A DNA stretch of 64,000 nucleotides from Arcicella sp034931005 (GTDB lineage: Bacteria; Bacteroidota; Bacteroidia; Cytophagales; Spirosomataceae): NCBI RefSeq assembly GCF_034931005.1, contig NZ_JAYGIN010000022.1, positions 1 through 64,000 on the forward strand, written 5' to 3'. Shown here in pieces: positions 24,073-33,436 of the stretch. The notes under the pieces were generated by a model that made no database searches, was not told the DNA's origin, and was given only the letters and a program-made list of their open reading frames with translations. The position numbers and the translations under genes were made by a program. How positions within the stretch are numbered: position 1 is the first letter of the stretch; each line of letters begins with the position of its first letter.

Positions 24073-27000
24073 ATGAAAAAAACAATTACCCATCGCTTGG
24101 TATTTAGTCTTTTTAATCAACTGAAAATAACTACTTTATCATTCCTCTGTTTATTTATTACTTACGCTGCTTCGGCCCAAGACCTTACTTTAAAAGGGCA
24201 AATTATTGACGTAGCTTCTGGCACAGCTCTTGAAGGCGTTTCTATTGTTGTAAAAGGTACAAAAAATGCAACGCTTTCTAATAAGCAAGGGCATTTTTCG
24301 CTCAAAACTTCGGCTCAATTGCCGCTGAAACTACAGGTTAGTTCAGTCGGCTATTCTTCGCAAGAAATACTCCTCAAATCCGCTGATTTTATTAGCATTA
24401 GTTTACAAGAATCCACGTATCAACTCGATGAAGTGATGGTTTCGAGTGGTTACATGATTCAGAAAAAAACGGAATTTTCGGGAGCCGTTTCTACGATTTC
24501 GCCCAAACAATTACAGAATCGTCCTGCTACCAGTTTCGACCAACTATTGGGTGGACAAGCAACGGGTATCGACATGATTCAGCCTTCGAGCATTCTCAAT
24601 AGTACGCCTGTTATGCGTGTGAGGGGCATCAATACCATTACTTCGGGTTTATTTCCGTTGGTGGTGATTGATGGCGTGACTGTTTTTGTGGGTTCTATCG
24701 GTGGACTAATTGGCAATAATCCTTTGGCAGACATTAACCCCAATGATATTCAATCCATTGATGTGCTGAAAGATGCTTCGGCGGCGGCAATTTATGGTTC
24801 AAGAGCTGCCAATGGGGTGATGGTGATTACCACTAAAAAAGGAAGAATTGGCAAACCCAAAATTAGTTATGATACGTGGTTTAGCATGAGTACGCCTTAT
24901 AATTTACCCGAATTGCTCAATGCAGAAGAATATGTAGCCATCAAAAATGAAGCCTTGCGAAATGCAGGCAAAACGGATGGCTTTTTCTTGTCAAAAAATG
25001 CAGATGGAAGCACCGTAAATACCAATTGGTATGATGTGGCTTTCCGTACAGGTTTATCGCATAATCATAACATTAGTCTTTCGGGAGCAAATGAGGCGAC
25101 CAGTTATTATTTTTCAACGGGTTATACCAATCAAAATAGTTTTATCAAAAATAATACTTTTGAACGCTATTTGACCCGTCTGAATATTAGTCACCAATTG
25201 AATAAAGCAGTAAAAGTTGGGGCAAACGTTACATATAGCAATGGCAAAAATATCGGACCTAACACAGGAGCAGTTGCCAGTAATTCAATGTCTTCGTCTG
25301 CCTACAACACCAATTATATTACCAATGAACCTTTGGCAAGGATGACCTATGTGTTACCGCCCAACGTTCCTGTTTATAATACCGACGGTTCATATAGTAT
25401 TCAAAATGGCAATAGCGTAGGTTATGGGGCAAATATTCCTGCGACAGTCGGAACAATTAATGCCTATAATTTAGCAATGGTTCAGAGTCTTGATTTGAGT
25501 TCTTCTGAAAATAATACCTTAATTGGTAATATTTTCGGAGAAATTAGTCTGCTGAAAAACCTCTTATTCAGAACCAGTTTCGGACTCAATAATTTACAAG
25601 TAACCAACAAATCATTTCTTAATCCAGTACACGGTGGGGGAGCGGCCTCTAATGGCGTGGCAACCAATACTTTTACCAAGTTTTTAAGAACGGATTGGGT
25701 AAATACATTAACATATACAACTACTTTTGGCGAGCAACATCATCTTAGTTTATTAGCTGGAAACGAGCGAATTAACACTATTACCGATGGTTGGGGAGCG
25801 TCTCAAACCAATGTTACTGACCCTTCTTATACTAATTATCAAGGTGGATTTAGTAACATTGCTCCTGCGGGAAATTTCTATTCGGAGAATGCTTTGTTGT
25901 CATATTTTTCAAACGTGAGTTATGATTTTAAGAAGAAATATTTTTTAAGTGTGAATTTTCGTAGAGATGGACTTTCCGCTTTGGCAACAGGGAATAAATT
26001 TGGCGATTTTGGCGGTGCTTCTGTGGCTTGGAATATCTCAGAAGAAGGTTTTTATAAAAATTCACCCCTTGGAAATTTTGTTCAAAATCTAAAAATTAGA
26101 GGTAGTTACGGGGTTGTGGGTAATAGCGAAATTGGCGATTATCCAGCCATCGGAACGTATAATTCTACTACTTACGGTGGTGTACCTACTTTAGCTTATT
26201 CGCAAACGGCTAACCCTAATTTGAAATGGGAAACCAGTAAAAAATTAGACCTTGGGCTTAATTTTTCAATGTTCAATGACCGTCTAACCGTTGAATTTGA
26301 TTATTATCGAAACGTAGTAGATGGCTTAATTTTGAAAGCTCCACAATCGCTTTCGGCAGGGATTCCAAACAATTATATCAATGCCAATGTCGGGAGTTTA
26401 TACAATCAGGGTATCGAATTGGGCATTAACGGCATTGTTACCAATTATGGAGATTTTAAATGGAACATGGGCTTGAACATTTCGACGCTCAAAAACGAAG
26501 TAACTTCTTTGGTAAGTGATGTATTTGTACCCAGTGTTTTTGGTGTACAAAACATGACGAGAGTAGGCTATTCGATAGGGTCAATTTTTGCTGTGCCTTG
26601 CAAGGGCGTAAATCCAGCGAATGGGCTTATGGTTTTTATCAATAGCGAAGGAAAAGAAGTGCAATATAACCATGTAGGTTCTCCGAAATGGACGTATGTA
26701 GAAGGTGGAGCAGCTCCTGCCATTGATAACTACAAAGATGGCGTGATACAAGGACCTTCGTTGCCAACGATTTTTGGAGGATTTAATAATTCATTCAGTT
26801 ACAAAAACTTCGATTTGAACATCAATTTAACCTTTGTTGGGGGTAATAAATTGTATAACGGAACAAGAGCGACCAATTCAGACCAACGTTATTTTAACAA
26901 CGCAACCTTTATCAAAGACCGCTGGACGACTCCAGGGCAAATTACGGAAATTCAGAAATTATATTACGGAGACAACGTTTCGGCAGGTTTCTCTTTCACC

Positions 27001-27267
27001 AGTACCTCGAAAGTAGAAGATGGTTCGTATTTAAAATTGAAAAATATTTCATTGGGCTATCACATTCCAGTAAAGAATACCTTGTTGAAAGATAAAATTT
27101 CATCGGCTCATGTATATATCCAAGCAGGCAATCTTTTTACGCTAACAAAATACAGAGGTTCAGATCCAGAGGTTTCTATCAATGGTAATTCCATTAATTC
27201 GGGCAAAGACCAAAACGTACCCCCTAATGCTCAGGTATTTACGTTTGGCTTGAATGTTGGATTTTAG
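24073..27267 (+). CDS. SusC/RagA-family TonB-linked outer-membrane protein
   Basis: A 1064-residue outer-membrane importer that works with a SusD-type lid. Signal peptide to about residue 36 (ASAQ), CarboxypepD_reg domain about 38-118 (LKGQIIDVASGTALEGVSIVVKG), plug about 120-250 with PVMRVRGINTITSG, PLVVIDGV and DASAAAIYGSRAANGVMVITTKKG (all SusC signatures), and barrel to the end (FGLNVGF). Its SusD partner is at 28498, but an ATPase gene lies between. The downstream ArsP-like permease rather than glycoside hydrolases makes a non-glycan ligand possible. Confidence 0.95.
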   Translation: MKKTITHRLVFSLFNQLKITTLSFLCLFITYAASAQDLTLKGQIIDVASGTALEGVSIVVKGTKNATLSNKQGHFSLKTSAQLPLKLQVSSVGYSSQEILLKSADFISISLQESTYQLDEVMVSSGYMIQKKTEFSGAVSTISPKQLQNRPATSFDQLLGGQATGIDMIQPSSILNSTPVMRVRGINTITSGLFPLVVIDGVTVFVGSIGGLIGNNPLADINPNDIQSIDVLKDASAAAIYGSRAANGVMVITTKKGRIGKPKISYDTWFSMSTPYNLPELLNAEEYVAIKNEALRNAGKTDGFFLSKNADGSTVNTNWYDVAFRTGLSHNHNISLSGANEATSYYFSTGYTNQNSFIKNNTFERYLTRLNISHQLNKAVKVGANVTYSNGKNIGPNTGAVASNSMSSSAYNTNYITNEPLARMTYVLPPNVPVYNTDGSYSIQNGNSVGYGANIPATVGTINAYNLAMVQSLDLSSSENNTLIGNIFGEISLLKNLLFRTSFGLNNLQVTNKSFLNPVHGGGAASNGVATNTFTKFLRTDWVNTLTYTTTFGEQHHLSLLAGNERINTITDGWGASQTNVTDPSYTNYQGGFSNIAPAGNFYSENALLSYFSNVSYDFKKKYFLSVNFRRDGLSALATGNKFGDFGGASVAWNISEEGFYKNSPLGNFVQNLKIRGSYGVVGNSEIGDYPAIGTYNSTTYGGVPTLAYSQTANPNLKWETSKKLDLGLNFSMFNDRLTVEFDYYRNVVDGLILKAPQSLSAGIPNNYINANVGSLYNQGIELGINGIVTNYGDFKWNMGLNISTLKNEVTSLVSDVFVPSVFGVQNMTRVGYSIGSIFAVPCKGVNPANGLMVFINSEGKEVQYNHVGSPKWTYVEGGAAPAIDNYKDGVIQGPSLPTIFGGFNNSFSYKNFDLNINLTFVGGNKLYNGTRATNSDQRYFNNATFIKDRWTTPGQITEIQKLYYGDNVSAGFSFTSTSKVEDGSYLKLKNISLGYHIPVKNTLLKDKISSAHVYIQAGNLFTLTKYRGSDPEVSINGNSINSGKDQNVPPNAQVFTFGLNVGF

Positions 27268-27321
27268 GGGAATAGATGATATATTTACATTGAAAAAATA
27301 AAATACAACTTTACAATTTCA

Positions 27322-28488
27322 ATGTTTAAAAGAACGGTTACTTCGCAATTACTTGATGATTTGTCATTTTTTCCAGTGGTTGGAATTATTGGTCCAAGAC
27401 AGGTTGGCAAAACAACTTTAGCAAAATGGTTGCAAAAACAAATTGATAAATCAACTCTTTATCTTGACTTAGAATTAGATACTGATTTAAGGCGTTTAGA
27501 TGACGCTGAGACATTTTTAAACAGTCATTCTGATAAATGTATAATCATAGACGAAGTACAAAGAATGCCAAGAATTTTTGCATTGATTCGAGCATTAGTT
27601 GACCAAGACCGCCGTCCTGCTCGGTTCATATTGTTAGGTTCAGCTTCTCCAGACTTGATTAAGGGAGCATCAGAAACATTGGCAGGAAGGATAGCTTATA
27701 CCGAACTTGCTCCTTTGTCATTAATAGAGGTATTTCCACAAATTTCAATGCAAAACCATTGGTTAAAAGGAGGTTTTCCTGATGCCTTGAATGCCCCAAA
27801 AGAGTCGCAAAGTTTCCGTTGGCTCGGAAGTTTTATCCAAACTTTCGTAGAACGAGATTTACAAGCATTAGGCTATGGAGTGAGTGCAGAGATAACTCGA
27901 AAATTATTAGAAATGTTAAGTCATTTGAACGGTAATTTGCTTAATATGAATGACTTAAGTAGGTCATTAGGCGTGAGTTCTCCGACAATCAATAGATACT
28001 TAGATTTATTGGAAGGAAGTTTTATTATTCAACGTTTACAACCTTATCATATAAATATCACAAAAAGATTGGTGAAATCTCCTAAAATATATTTTCGAGA
28101 TTCAGGCATATTACATCAATTAGCACGGGTGATTAGTTATGAACAATTACAGCAAAATCCAATAGTAGGTGCTTCTTGGGAAGGTTACGTAATTGAGCAA
28201 ATAAAAAGAAATATTGGGTATGATTGGCAATTGTTTTTCTATCGTACACAAGTGGGGGCAGAAGTAGATTTGGTAATGATTAGTCCAACAGGTAAAAAAA
28301 TATTGATAGAAATAAAATTATCAAACAGTCCAACTGTTTCAAAGGGTTTTTTTGAGAGTGTAAAGGACTTAAATCCAGATAAACAATTTATTATTATTCC
28401 AAACGGAGATAGTTATCTCAAGGCGGAAGGGCTAAAAGTATATAATTTATTCGATTTTTTAGAAAATGAATTACCACAAATAAATTAA
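27322..28488 (+). CDS. AAA ATPase with DUF4143 domain
   Basis: A 388-residue P-loop ATPase with Walker A GPRQVGKTT (near 24-32), Walker B KCIIIDEVQRMP, a helix-turn-helix-like centre (LLNMNDLSRSLGVSSPTINRYLDLLEG) and a C-terminal nuclease-like DUF4143 domain with FYRTQVGAEVDLVMISPTGKKILIEIKLS. Its E...D...EIK pattern resembles PD-(D/E)XK folds. The function of the family is not established. Proposed roles are in toxin-antitoxin or defence contexts. It lies between susC and susD, 54 nt and 9 nt from them, which is unusual because these two are nearly always adjacent. It looks like a later insertion that kept the operon readable. Confidence 0.88.
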   Translation: MFKRTVTSQLLDDLSFFPVVGIIGPRQVGKTTLAKWLQKQIDKSTLYLDLELDTDLRRLDDAETFLNSHSDKCIIIDEVQRMPRIFALIRALVDQDRRPARFILLGSASPDLIKGASETLAGRIAYTELAPLSLIEVFPQISMQNHWLKGGFPDALNAPKESQSFRWLGSFIQTFVERDLQALGYGVSAEITRKLLEMLSHLNGNLLNMNDLSRSLGVSSPTINRYLDLLEGSFIIQRLQPYHINITKRLVKSPKIYFRDSGILHQLARVISYEQLQQNPIVGASWEGYVIEQIKRNIGYDWQLFFYRTQVGAEVDLVMISPTGKKILIEIKLSNSPTVSKGFFESVKDLNPDKQFIIIPNGDSYLKAEGLKVYNLFDFLENELPQIN

Positions 28489-28497
28489 AATTTGTAC

Positions 28498-29940
28498 ATG
28501 AAAAAAACAATAATATTCATACTCGCAATAACAACATTAACCGCTTGCAATAGCGATTTTTTAAACACCGTACCCAAAACCAGTGTGGCCGAAGATGCGG
28601 CGTATAGTACACCTGCTAAACTATTGGCTCAGGTAAATAATCTGTACGGACAGCTCCAAAACGCCAGTTTTTATGGTGGTCGTTTTATTGTTTTTAATGA
28701 ACAACGTGCCGATGAATTTGGGCAAAATGATGGAAATGCTGCCACAGGTTCAGCAGTTTGGCAACAAAGCGTAGCTTCAACCAATGATTTTGTCAATAAC
28801 GTTTGGGGAGCAGGTTATACAGCCATCAATGCTTCTAATGTCTTGATTAGCAAACTCAACGGCACAACCGTCGTGAGTGATTCAGTGGCAAAACTTTATA
28901 CTGCCGAAGCCAAATTTGTGCGTGCGTTGAGTTACCTAAGCTTGATTCAAACCTATTCAAAACCTTATAATTTGGATAAAAATGGCTTAGGTTTACCCCT
29001 TCGACTTACGCCCATTACTTCTTCAGGTTTTAATGATTTGGCTCGTAGTAGCGTTGGCGAAATATATACACAAATTTTAAAGGATTTGAACGAAGCCGAA
29101 ACAGGTTTACCTACTGCTTATTCAACGGCATTATTGAATACTTCGAGAGCCAAGAAAAGCACTGCGATTGCCTTAAAAACAAGGGTTTATTTGATTCAAG
29201 GAGATTATCAAAATGTGGTAAAAGAGTCTCAAAAATTGGTTTCTGCTACTGCTCCTTATCAATATTCGGCGGGTTCTTTGACACATAAATTGGAATCAAA
29301 TTTTACCACTATTTTTGGAGGAAGTTATACTGGTTCAGAAGCAATTTTCTCTATTCCTTTTGCCAATACAACCACCGAAACGCCCCCTTCGCAAAGTGCT
29401 TTGGCATTTAATTATTTGAGTCAACCCATTATTTTTCTTGCCACAGCGGGCATTTCAAGTAATCCAGCCTTCAATTCAAGTGCTGATGCTCGGGCAAGTT
29501 TGATTTCTACCAATTCAGCAAAACAAAAGGTATTACGCAAATTTGCCATTACAACAGCTCCTTTCCGTGACTATGTGCCTGTAATTCGTTATGCCGAAAT
29601 ATTGCTAAATTATGCCGAAGCAGCAGCCAATAATAATGATTTGACAACGGCAACTGCTTTATTGAAGGCAGTAAGAAATCGTTCAAATCCAAGTTATGTT
29701 TTCCCAGAGGCTGATATAAGCTCAAAAGATGCTTTGATTGGCACGATTTTGACAGAAAGAAGGATAGAATTGTTAGGGGAAGGTTTCAGACTTTTTGATT
29801 TACAAAGAAAATTGCAGACCTTGCCAGCCAAAACGGGTTCAATCGGAACAGCTCCTTTGGTTTTATTAACGAGTAACAATTATATTTGGCCTATCCCAAG
29901 CGGTGAAATTTCAACGAATAAATTGATGGTAGGAAACTAA
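28498..29940 (+). CDS. SusD/RagB-family outer-membrane lipoprotein
   Basis: Surface lid that captures the ligand for the SusC partner. The start is the ATG at 28498, giving a lipoprotein signal (MKKTIIFILAITTLTACNSD). A TTG two codons upstream is less likely. The 481-residue body has the helical TPR-like scaffold of SusD (AEAKFVRALSYLSLIQTY, RTRVYLIQGDYQNVV-like segments, RYAEILLNYAEAAANNND, ILTERRIELLGEGFRLFDLQR) and ends with NNYIWPIPSGEISTNKLMVGN, a typical SusD close. It begins 9 nt after the DUF4143 gene and ends 16 nt before the permease gene. Confidence 0.95.
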   Translation: MKKTIIFILAITTLTACNSDFLNTVPKTSVAEDAAYSTPAKLLAQVNNLYGQLQNASFYGGRFIVFNEQRADEFGQNDGNAATGSAVWQQSVASTNDFVNNVWGAGYTAINASNVLISKLNGTTVVSDSVAKLYTAEAKFVRALSYLSLIQTYSKPYNLDKNGLGLPLRLTPITSSGFNDLARSSVGEIYTQILKDLNEAETGLPTAYSTALLNTSRAKKSTAIALKTRVYLIQGDYQNVVKESQKLVSATAPYQYSAGSLTHKLESNFTTIFGGSYTGSEAIFSIPFANTTTETPPSQSALAFNYLSQPIIFLATAGISSNPAFNSSADARASLISTNSAKQKVLRKFAITTAPFRDYVPVIRYAEILLNYAEAAANNNDLTTATALLKAVRNRSNPSYVFPEADISSKDALIGTILTERRIELLGEGFRLFDLQRKLQTLPAKTGSIGTAPLVLLTSNNYIWPIPSGEISTNKLMVGN

Positions 29941-29956
29941 TTTATAACCGCAAACA

Positions 29957-31054
29957 ATGAATAAAGAAAATATCATAAAACTCACCATGCTCATTAGCGT
30001 TTTGGTGTTGTTTTTGGCAGGAAGTCGCTTCAAAGCAGAAGAGCGAAAGGTAGAATGCTCGGAAGGACTTTGTAAACTTCCACACAAACATGGCGAACTC
30101 AATTTTCACGAACGCTTTGACATTGAACATGATACCAATTTTGTCATAAAAGTAGCCAAGAGTTGTGCCAATTTTTGGGAAGCTAACGCCACAGGAATGA
30201 CTTTTGCCATGATTATTGGAGGTGCGGCTTTATCCTTATTATTGTCTTGGAAAAAGTTAGAAGAACTATTAGCCATGAAAGGTATCAAAGGGGCAGCATT
30301 AGGCAGTATTTTTGGAATGCCCTTAAATATGTGTGCCAATTGTTCAGCCGTTACGGGAGTTGGTTTAACCTCACAAGGCGGAAGTGCAGAAGCAACTTTG
30401 GGCGTTATTTTGGGCGGTGCATTGCTCAATATGATTGGAATTGTAACGATGTTCGGCTTGTTTCATCCTGCCGTTGTTATTTCGAGGGTTGTATTTAGTG
30501 CTTTGATGATTTTAGTGGTTGTTCCTTTTGTTTCAAAATGGGTAAAGCAAGACGAAACAGTTCAAGCAAAAAGTAAAGTATTCAACTTGATTTCTTGTTA
30601 TTTTCCCGAAAAATCATTCGCCCAAACCATTATCAAAGCCCTTGAAGATTGGTTAATTGCGGTTGGAAATATCGCTTACAAATTGATTCCCTTAATGATG
30701 TTAGGAACATTACTGACCGCCATTTTTAGGGTTATTTTTCCAAATGAAGTATTGCATCATATCACCGAATATAATCAAATTCTAATCGTCGTAATTATCT
30801 CATTTATAGGTACATTGTTATCAATTCCTGTATTATTTGAGATTTTATTAGGAACGATTTTATTGAATTTAGGTTTTTCAAACGGTGCAATAGCAGCGAT
30901 GGTTTTCACGGCACCATCATTTGGATTGTTCACGTTGGTATTGACAAAAGAGAAATTGGGTGGGGTAAAAGTTCCCTTAATCATCATTGCGATTACCTTT
31001 ATTTTTGGTATTGGAGCAGGTTTACTATCAGAATTTTTAACCAAAATCATGTAA
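29957..31054 (+). CDS. DUF318/ArsP-like permease
   Basis: A 365-residue inner-membrane protein with about eight to ten helices in two halves. The motif GMPLNMCANCSAVTG, with two cysteines three residues apart in a membrane loop, resembles the MCxxC region of the DUF318/ArsP permease family, whose members export organoarsenicals or have unknown roles. The N-terminal helix is followed by a short Cys- and His-rich segment (ECSEGLCKLPHKHGELNFHERFDIEHD, split here by eye as residues about 34-60) that could bind metal. It starts 16 nt after susD, so the importer pair and this permease share a transcript. Substrate unknown. Confidence 0.7.
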   Translation: MNKENIIKLTMLISVLVLFLAGSRFKAEERKVECSEGLCKLPHKHGELNFHERFDIEHDTNFVIKVAKSCANFWEANATGMTFAMIIGGAALSLLLSWKKLEELLAMKGIKGAALGSIFGMPLNMCANCSAVTGVGLTSQGGSAEATLGVILGGALLNMIGIVTMFGLFHPAVVISRVVFSALMILVVVPFVSKWVKQDETVQAKSKVFNLISCYFPEKSFAQTIIKALEDWLIAVGNIAYKLIPLMMLGTLLTAIFRVIFPNEVLHHITEYNQILIVVIISFIGTLLSIPVLFEILLGTILLNLGFSNGAIAAMVFTAPSFGLFTLVLTKEKLGGVKVPLIIIAITFIFGIGAGLLSEFLTKIM

Positions 31055-31057
31055 CAA

Positions 31058-31219
31058 ATGAAAAAGACATTACTCGGAATCGTATTATTTTTAATGCAAA
31101 TTTCACTCGCTATATTTTACAACGCTACCATAGATTTAATCATTATCGGAATCCTTGGGCTACTCACTTTTGGGTATATTTTGGTACGATATTTTAGAAA
31201 AGATTACGAAACTTGTGAA
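31058..31219 (+). CDS. Small membrane protein, 53 residues
   Basis: An ORF of 53 codons that begins ATG 3 nt after the permease stop: MKKTLLGIVLFLMQISLAIF, then a polar break, then a second hydrophobic run (DLIIIGILGLLTFGYILV) and a basic end RYFRKRLRNL. It thus has two likely membrane segments with a positive cytoplasmic tail. The tight spacing suggests co-translation with the permease and a role as a small partner subunit. No family was recognised. Confidence 0.6.
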
Positions 31220-31269
31220 TTGTAGCATATTCATGGAAGTAAATCCAATAAGTTTTGAGATATAAAACA

Positions 31270-31332
31270 AGACCCTGACGGCGGTTTTTCACCCTGTCAG
31301 CGGTTTTGCATTAATAAGTAATATAGTTCCGT
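31270..31332. repeat. Half-copy of the GACGG palindromic repeat
   Basis: AGACCCTGACGGCGG...GTCAGCGGTTTTGC followed by ATTAATAAGTAATATAGTTCCG is the reverse complement of 3634-3694, with a few changes. Only one arm is present, so the element is broken or represents a shorter ancestral form. A further CGGAAC-type remnant (ATAGTTCCGTTAT) follows near 31360. Confidence 0.7.
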
Positions 31333-31408
31333 TTTATTTTACGTCAAATTAAATTTTGTAGATAGTTCCGTTATTTTATCCGTAGGGGCGTTACTATTGA
31401 AGTAAATG

Positions 31409-33223
31409 CTAAAGTGAATTTATTTTCCCCATCTTCAAATCTGTTAGCGATTTCAAAAACGCTACTAAATCTTTTTGCTCACTTTCTGTAAGATTTAATT
31501 TTGTTTCGGGTAAAGTTTGATTCGGTAAATCAAATCCTAAACCTTTTCCACCTCCTTGATTATAAAATTCAACAACTTCTTCGAGTGTTTTATAAACGCC
31601 GTTGTGCATATACGGACTCGTTTTTTCTATATTTCTCAAAGTGGGAGTTTTGAATGAATACTTCCAAATATCAAATTGATAACGAGCATAACGCCCCAAA
31701 TCTTTATCAATAGATTTATTTTGTGGAGTAGCAGGAACACCGATAACTTCAGACTCAGTGTTGGTGAAATTTGGGGGAACTGTTCCGTTAAATAAGGGTG
31801 TAAAATGACAAATACCGCACTTTGCTTTTCCTGCAAAAAGATTAAACCCACGCATTTCTGAGGCATTTAACATAGATTTGTCGCCTCGTAAGTAGAGGTC
31901 AAAACGAGAATTTAAAGAGATTAACGAGCGTTCAAAACTTGCCAAAGCATTCGCAATCTGACGTTCTTGAATACTTCCTTTTTGTTCTGGAAATGCCTTT
32001 TTGAATAGTTCTATATATTTTTTATCGGCTGATAATTTTTGGCTAATTTCTTTCAAAGAGCCGTGCATTTCATCTTTATTTTCAATTACATCTTGACTCT
32101 GATTTTCAAGATTATCTGTTCGTAAATCATAAAATTGCTTTCCTTGAAGGGCTACATTTAAGAGCGTTGGTGTATTTCGGGGTAATAATTTTTTGTTATT
32201 TAAGGTAAAAGGCTTTACGAGTCCGTCGGTAAAACCATTTTCAGGTTGATGGCACGAAGCACACGAGCGAACATTTCCATGAGAAAGTACAGGGTCAAAA
32301 AAAAGTTTTTTACCCAAACGTACACGCTCATGATTGACGTATGAATCTGTATTTGGAGTAAAAAAATTAGGATTGAACACACCTTCTGCAAACAATGTTT
32401 TAGCATCGGGGCTAAGTAAACGAACTTCTTTGAATGAGTGTATTTTTTGTTTCTTCTGAAACTCTAAAATACTACTGCTCAGCGGATTAATGAAATTTGA
32501 AATAAAAGAAATTCTATCAAAAGTGTCAAAATTAGCGTTCTTTTCTAAGAAAATTTGAGCATTTTGACTTTGTTTTTTTATGTTTATAAAATCGGCAGAA
32601 TCATCATCATATAAATCTAAATATCGTTGGATAGATTGTAGAGAAATGGCACATTCTGTGAGCGATGAGTTTGCTAAAGGAGTGTCAAAACCCGTAATTC
32701 CCAATGAAATGATACGAAAAGTTTGTAAACGGATAGCATCAAAAATATGAGCATCGGTAAGGGGCATTACCTCAAAAAAGTTTTTAGCAGCATTTAAACT
32801 CCTTTTTAGTTTTTTGATTTCTCTAACCAAATCTGTTCTTTTGGCAGTGTCAAATGGATAAATAAGTGGCTCAATTACCTGAAAACCAGATGGTTCATTA
32901 ACAACATTGTCGGTCAATTCAATTTCAGCAATGGGTGTTCCATTGATTAATTTGCTGGAAGCAGGCAGAAAATACTCTGAAAAATGTTCGATTTTTTTAT
33001 AAAGTTGTCTTGCTTCGATAAATGTTTTTTGAAGTGAATCTTCTGATTGTGAATGTGTAGCCAATGGCAAAAGGGAAGTATCTACCAATTTTTGGAGAGA
33101 ATCCAAATCTTGTAAAAACATCGCTTTACTCTTGTCGGTGGCAATTTGTTTCTTACTGAATTGACAGCTATGAGTTCCTATAATAAGAATGATGAAGATA
33201 AACGAACTCAATAATGTTTTCAT
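31409..33223 (-). CDS. Di-heme cytochrome-c peroxidase lipoprotein
   Basis: A 604-residue lipoprotein (MKTLLSSFIFIILIIGTHSC). The C-terminal half is a MauG/CcpA-type di-heme peroxidase with heme motifs CASCH (residues 321-325) and CGICH (468-472) and the segments RVRLGKKLFFDPVLS, RNTPTLLNVALQ and TPTLRNIEKTSPYMHNGVY. The N-terminal 270 residues are an extra helical domain of the kind that often precedes such peroxidases in Bacteroidota. Family members reduce peroxide with electrons from cytochrome c or oxidise a substrate. It is convergent with the permease operon and transcribed alone. A family A repeat lies upstream. Confidence 0.88.
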   Translation of the reverse strand: MKTLLSSFIFIILIIGTHSCQFSKKQIATDKSKAMFLQDLDSLQKLVDTSLLPLATHSQSEDSLQKTFIEARQLYKKIEHFSEYFLPASSKLINGTPIAEIELTDNVVNEPSGFQVIEPLIYPFDTAKRTDLVREIKKLKRSLNAAKNFFEVMPLTDAHIFDAIRLQTFRIISLGITGFDTPLANSSLTECAISLQSIQRYLDLYDDDSADFINIKKQSQNAQIFLEKNANFDTFDRISFISNFINPLSSSILEFQKKQKIHSFKEVRLLSPDAKTLFAEGVFNPNFFTPNTDSYVNHERVRLGKKLFFDPVLSHGNVRSCASCHQPENGFTDGLVKPFTLNNKKLLPRNTPTLLNVALQGKQFYDLRTDNLENQSQDVIENKDEMHGSLKEISQKLSADKKYIELFKKAFPEQKGSIQERQIANALASFERSLISLNSRFDLYLRGDKSMLNASEMRGFNLFAGKAKCGICHFTPLFNGTVPPNFTNTESEVIGVPATPQNKSIDKDLGRYARYQFDIWKYSFKTPTLRNIEKTSPYMHNGVYKTLEEVVEFYNQGGGKGLGFDLPNQTLPETKLNLTESEQKDLVAFLKSLTDLKMGKINSL

Positions 33224-33274
33224 TTTGAATGATTTTAAGGAATGTATTTTACGATGAATTATCCTATTTGGTAC

Positions 33275-33360
33275 ACTGTTTAATAAGTTTTCTGAATAAT
33301 TTTCATCCTAAAATGTTTGATTGGAGAACTTTCGGGAAGTTGAAATAACTTATTAAACAG
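33275..33360. repeat. Palindromic repeat family A, copy in the peroxidase leader
   Basis: CTGTTTAATAAG (from 33275) to CTTATTAAACAG (to 33360). The inner half reads ACTTTCGGGAAGTTGAAATAA, the reverse orientation of the 23571 copy. It lies between the peroxidase start and the terminator of the PhoX-like gene. Confidence 0.75.
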
Positions 33361-33385
33361 CGTATTTTGGTGGGTTGAATTTTAA

Positions 33386-33422
33386 TAAAAAAGCCTCCAT
33401 ACTCAAAGTATGAAGGCTTTTT
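33386..33422 (-). terminator. Terminator of the PhoX-like gene
   Basis: Arms AAAAAGCCTCCATACT and AGTATGAAGGCTTTTT pair with one mismatch around CAA. On the minus strand the hairpin is followed by a T run. It begins 14 bp past the stop codon of the gene at 33437-34885. Confidence 0.85.
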
Positions 33423-33436
33423 GACTTAGAATATTA

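Noticed and set aside
30247..30498. 83-residue ORF overlapping the DUF318-like permease
   Set aside because: Alternate frame of the permease with Arg/Cys-rich composition. The permease frame has clear membrane segments.
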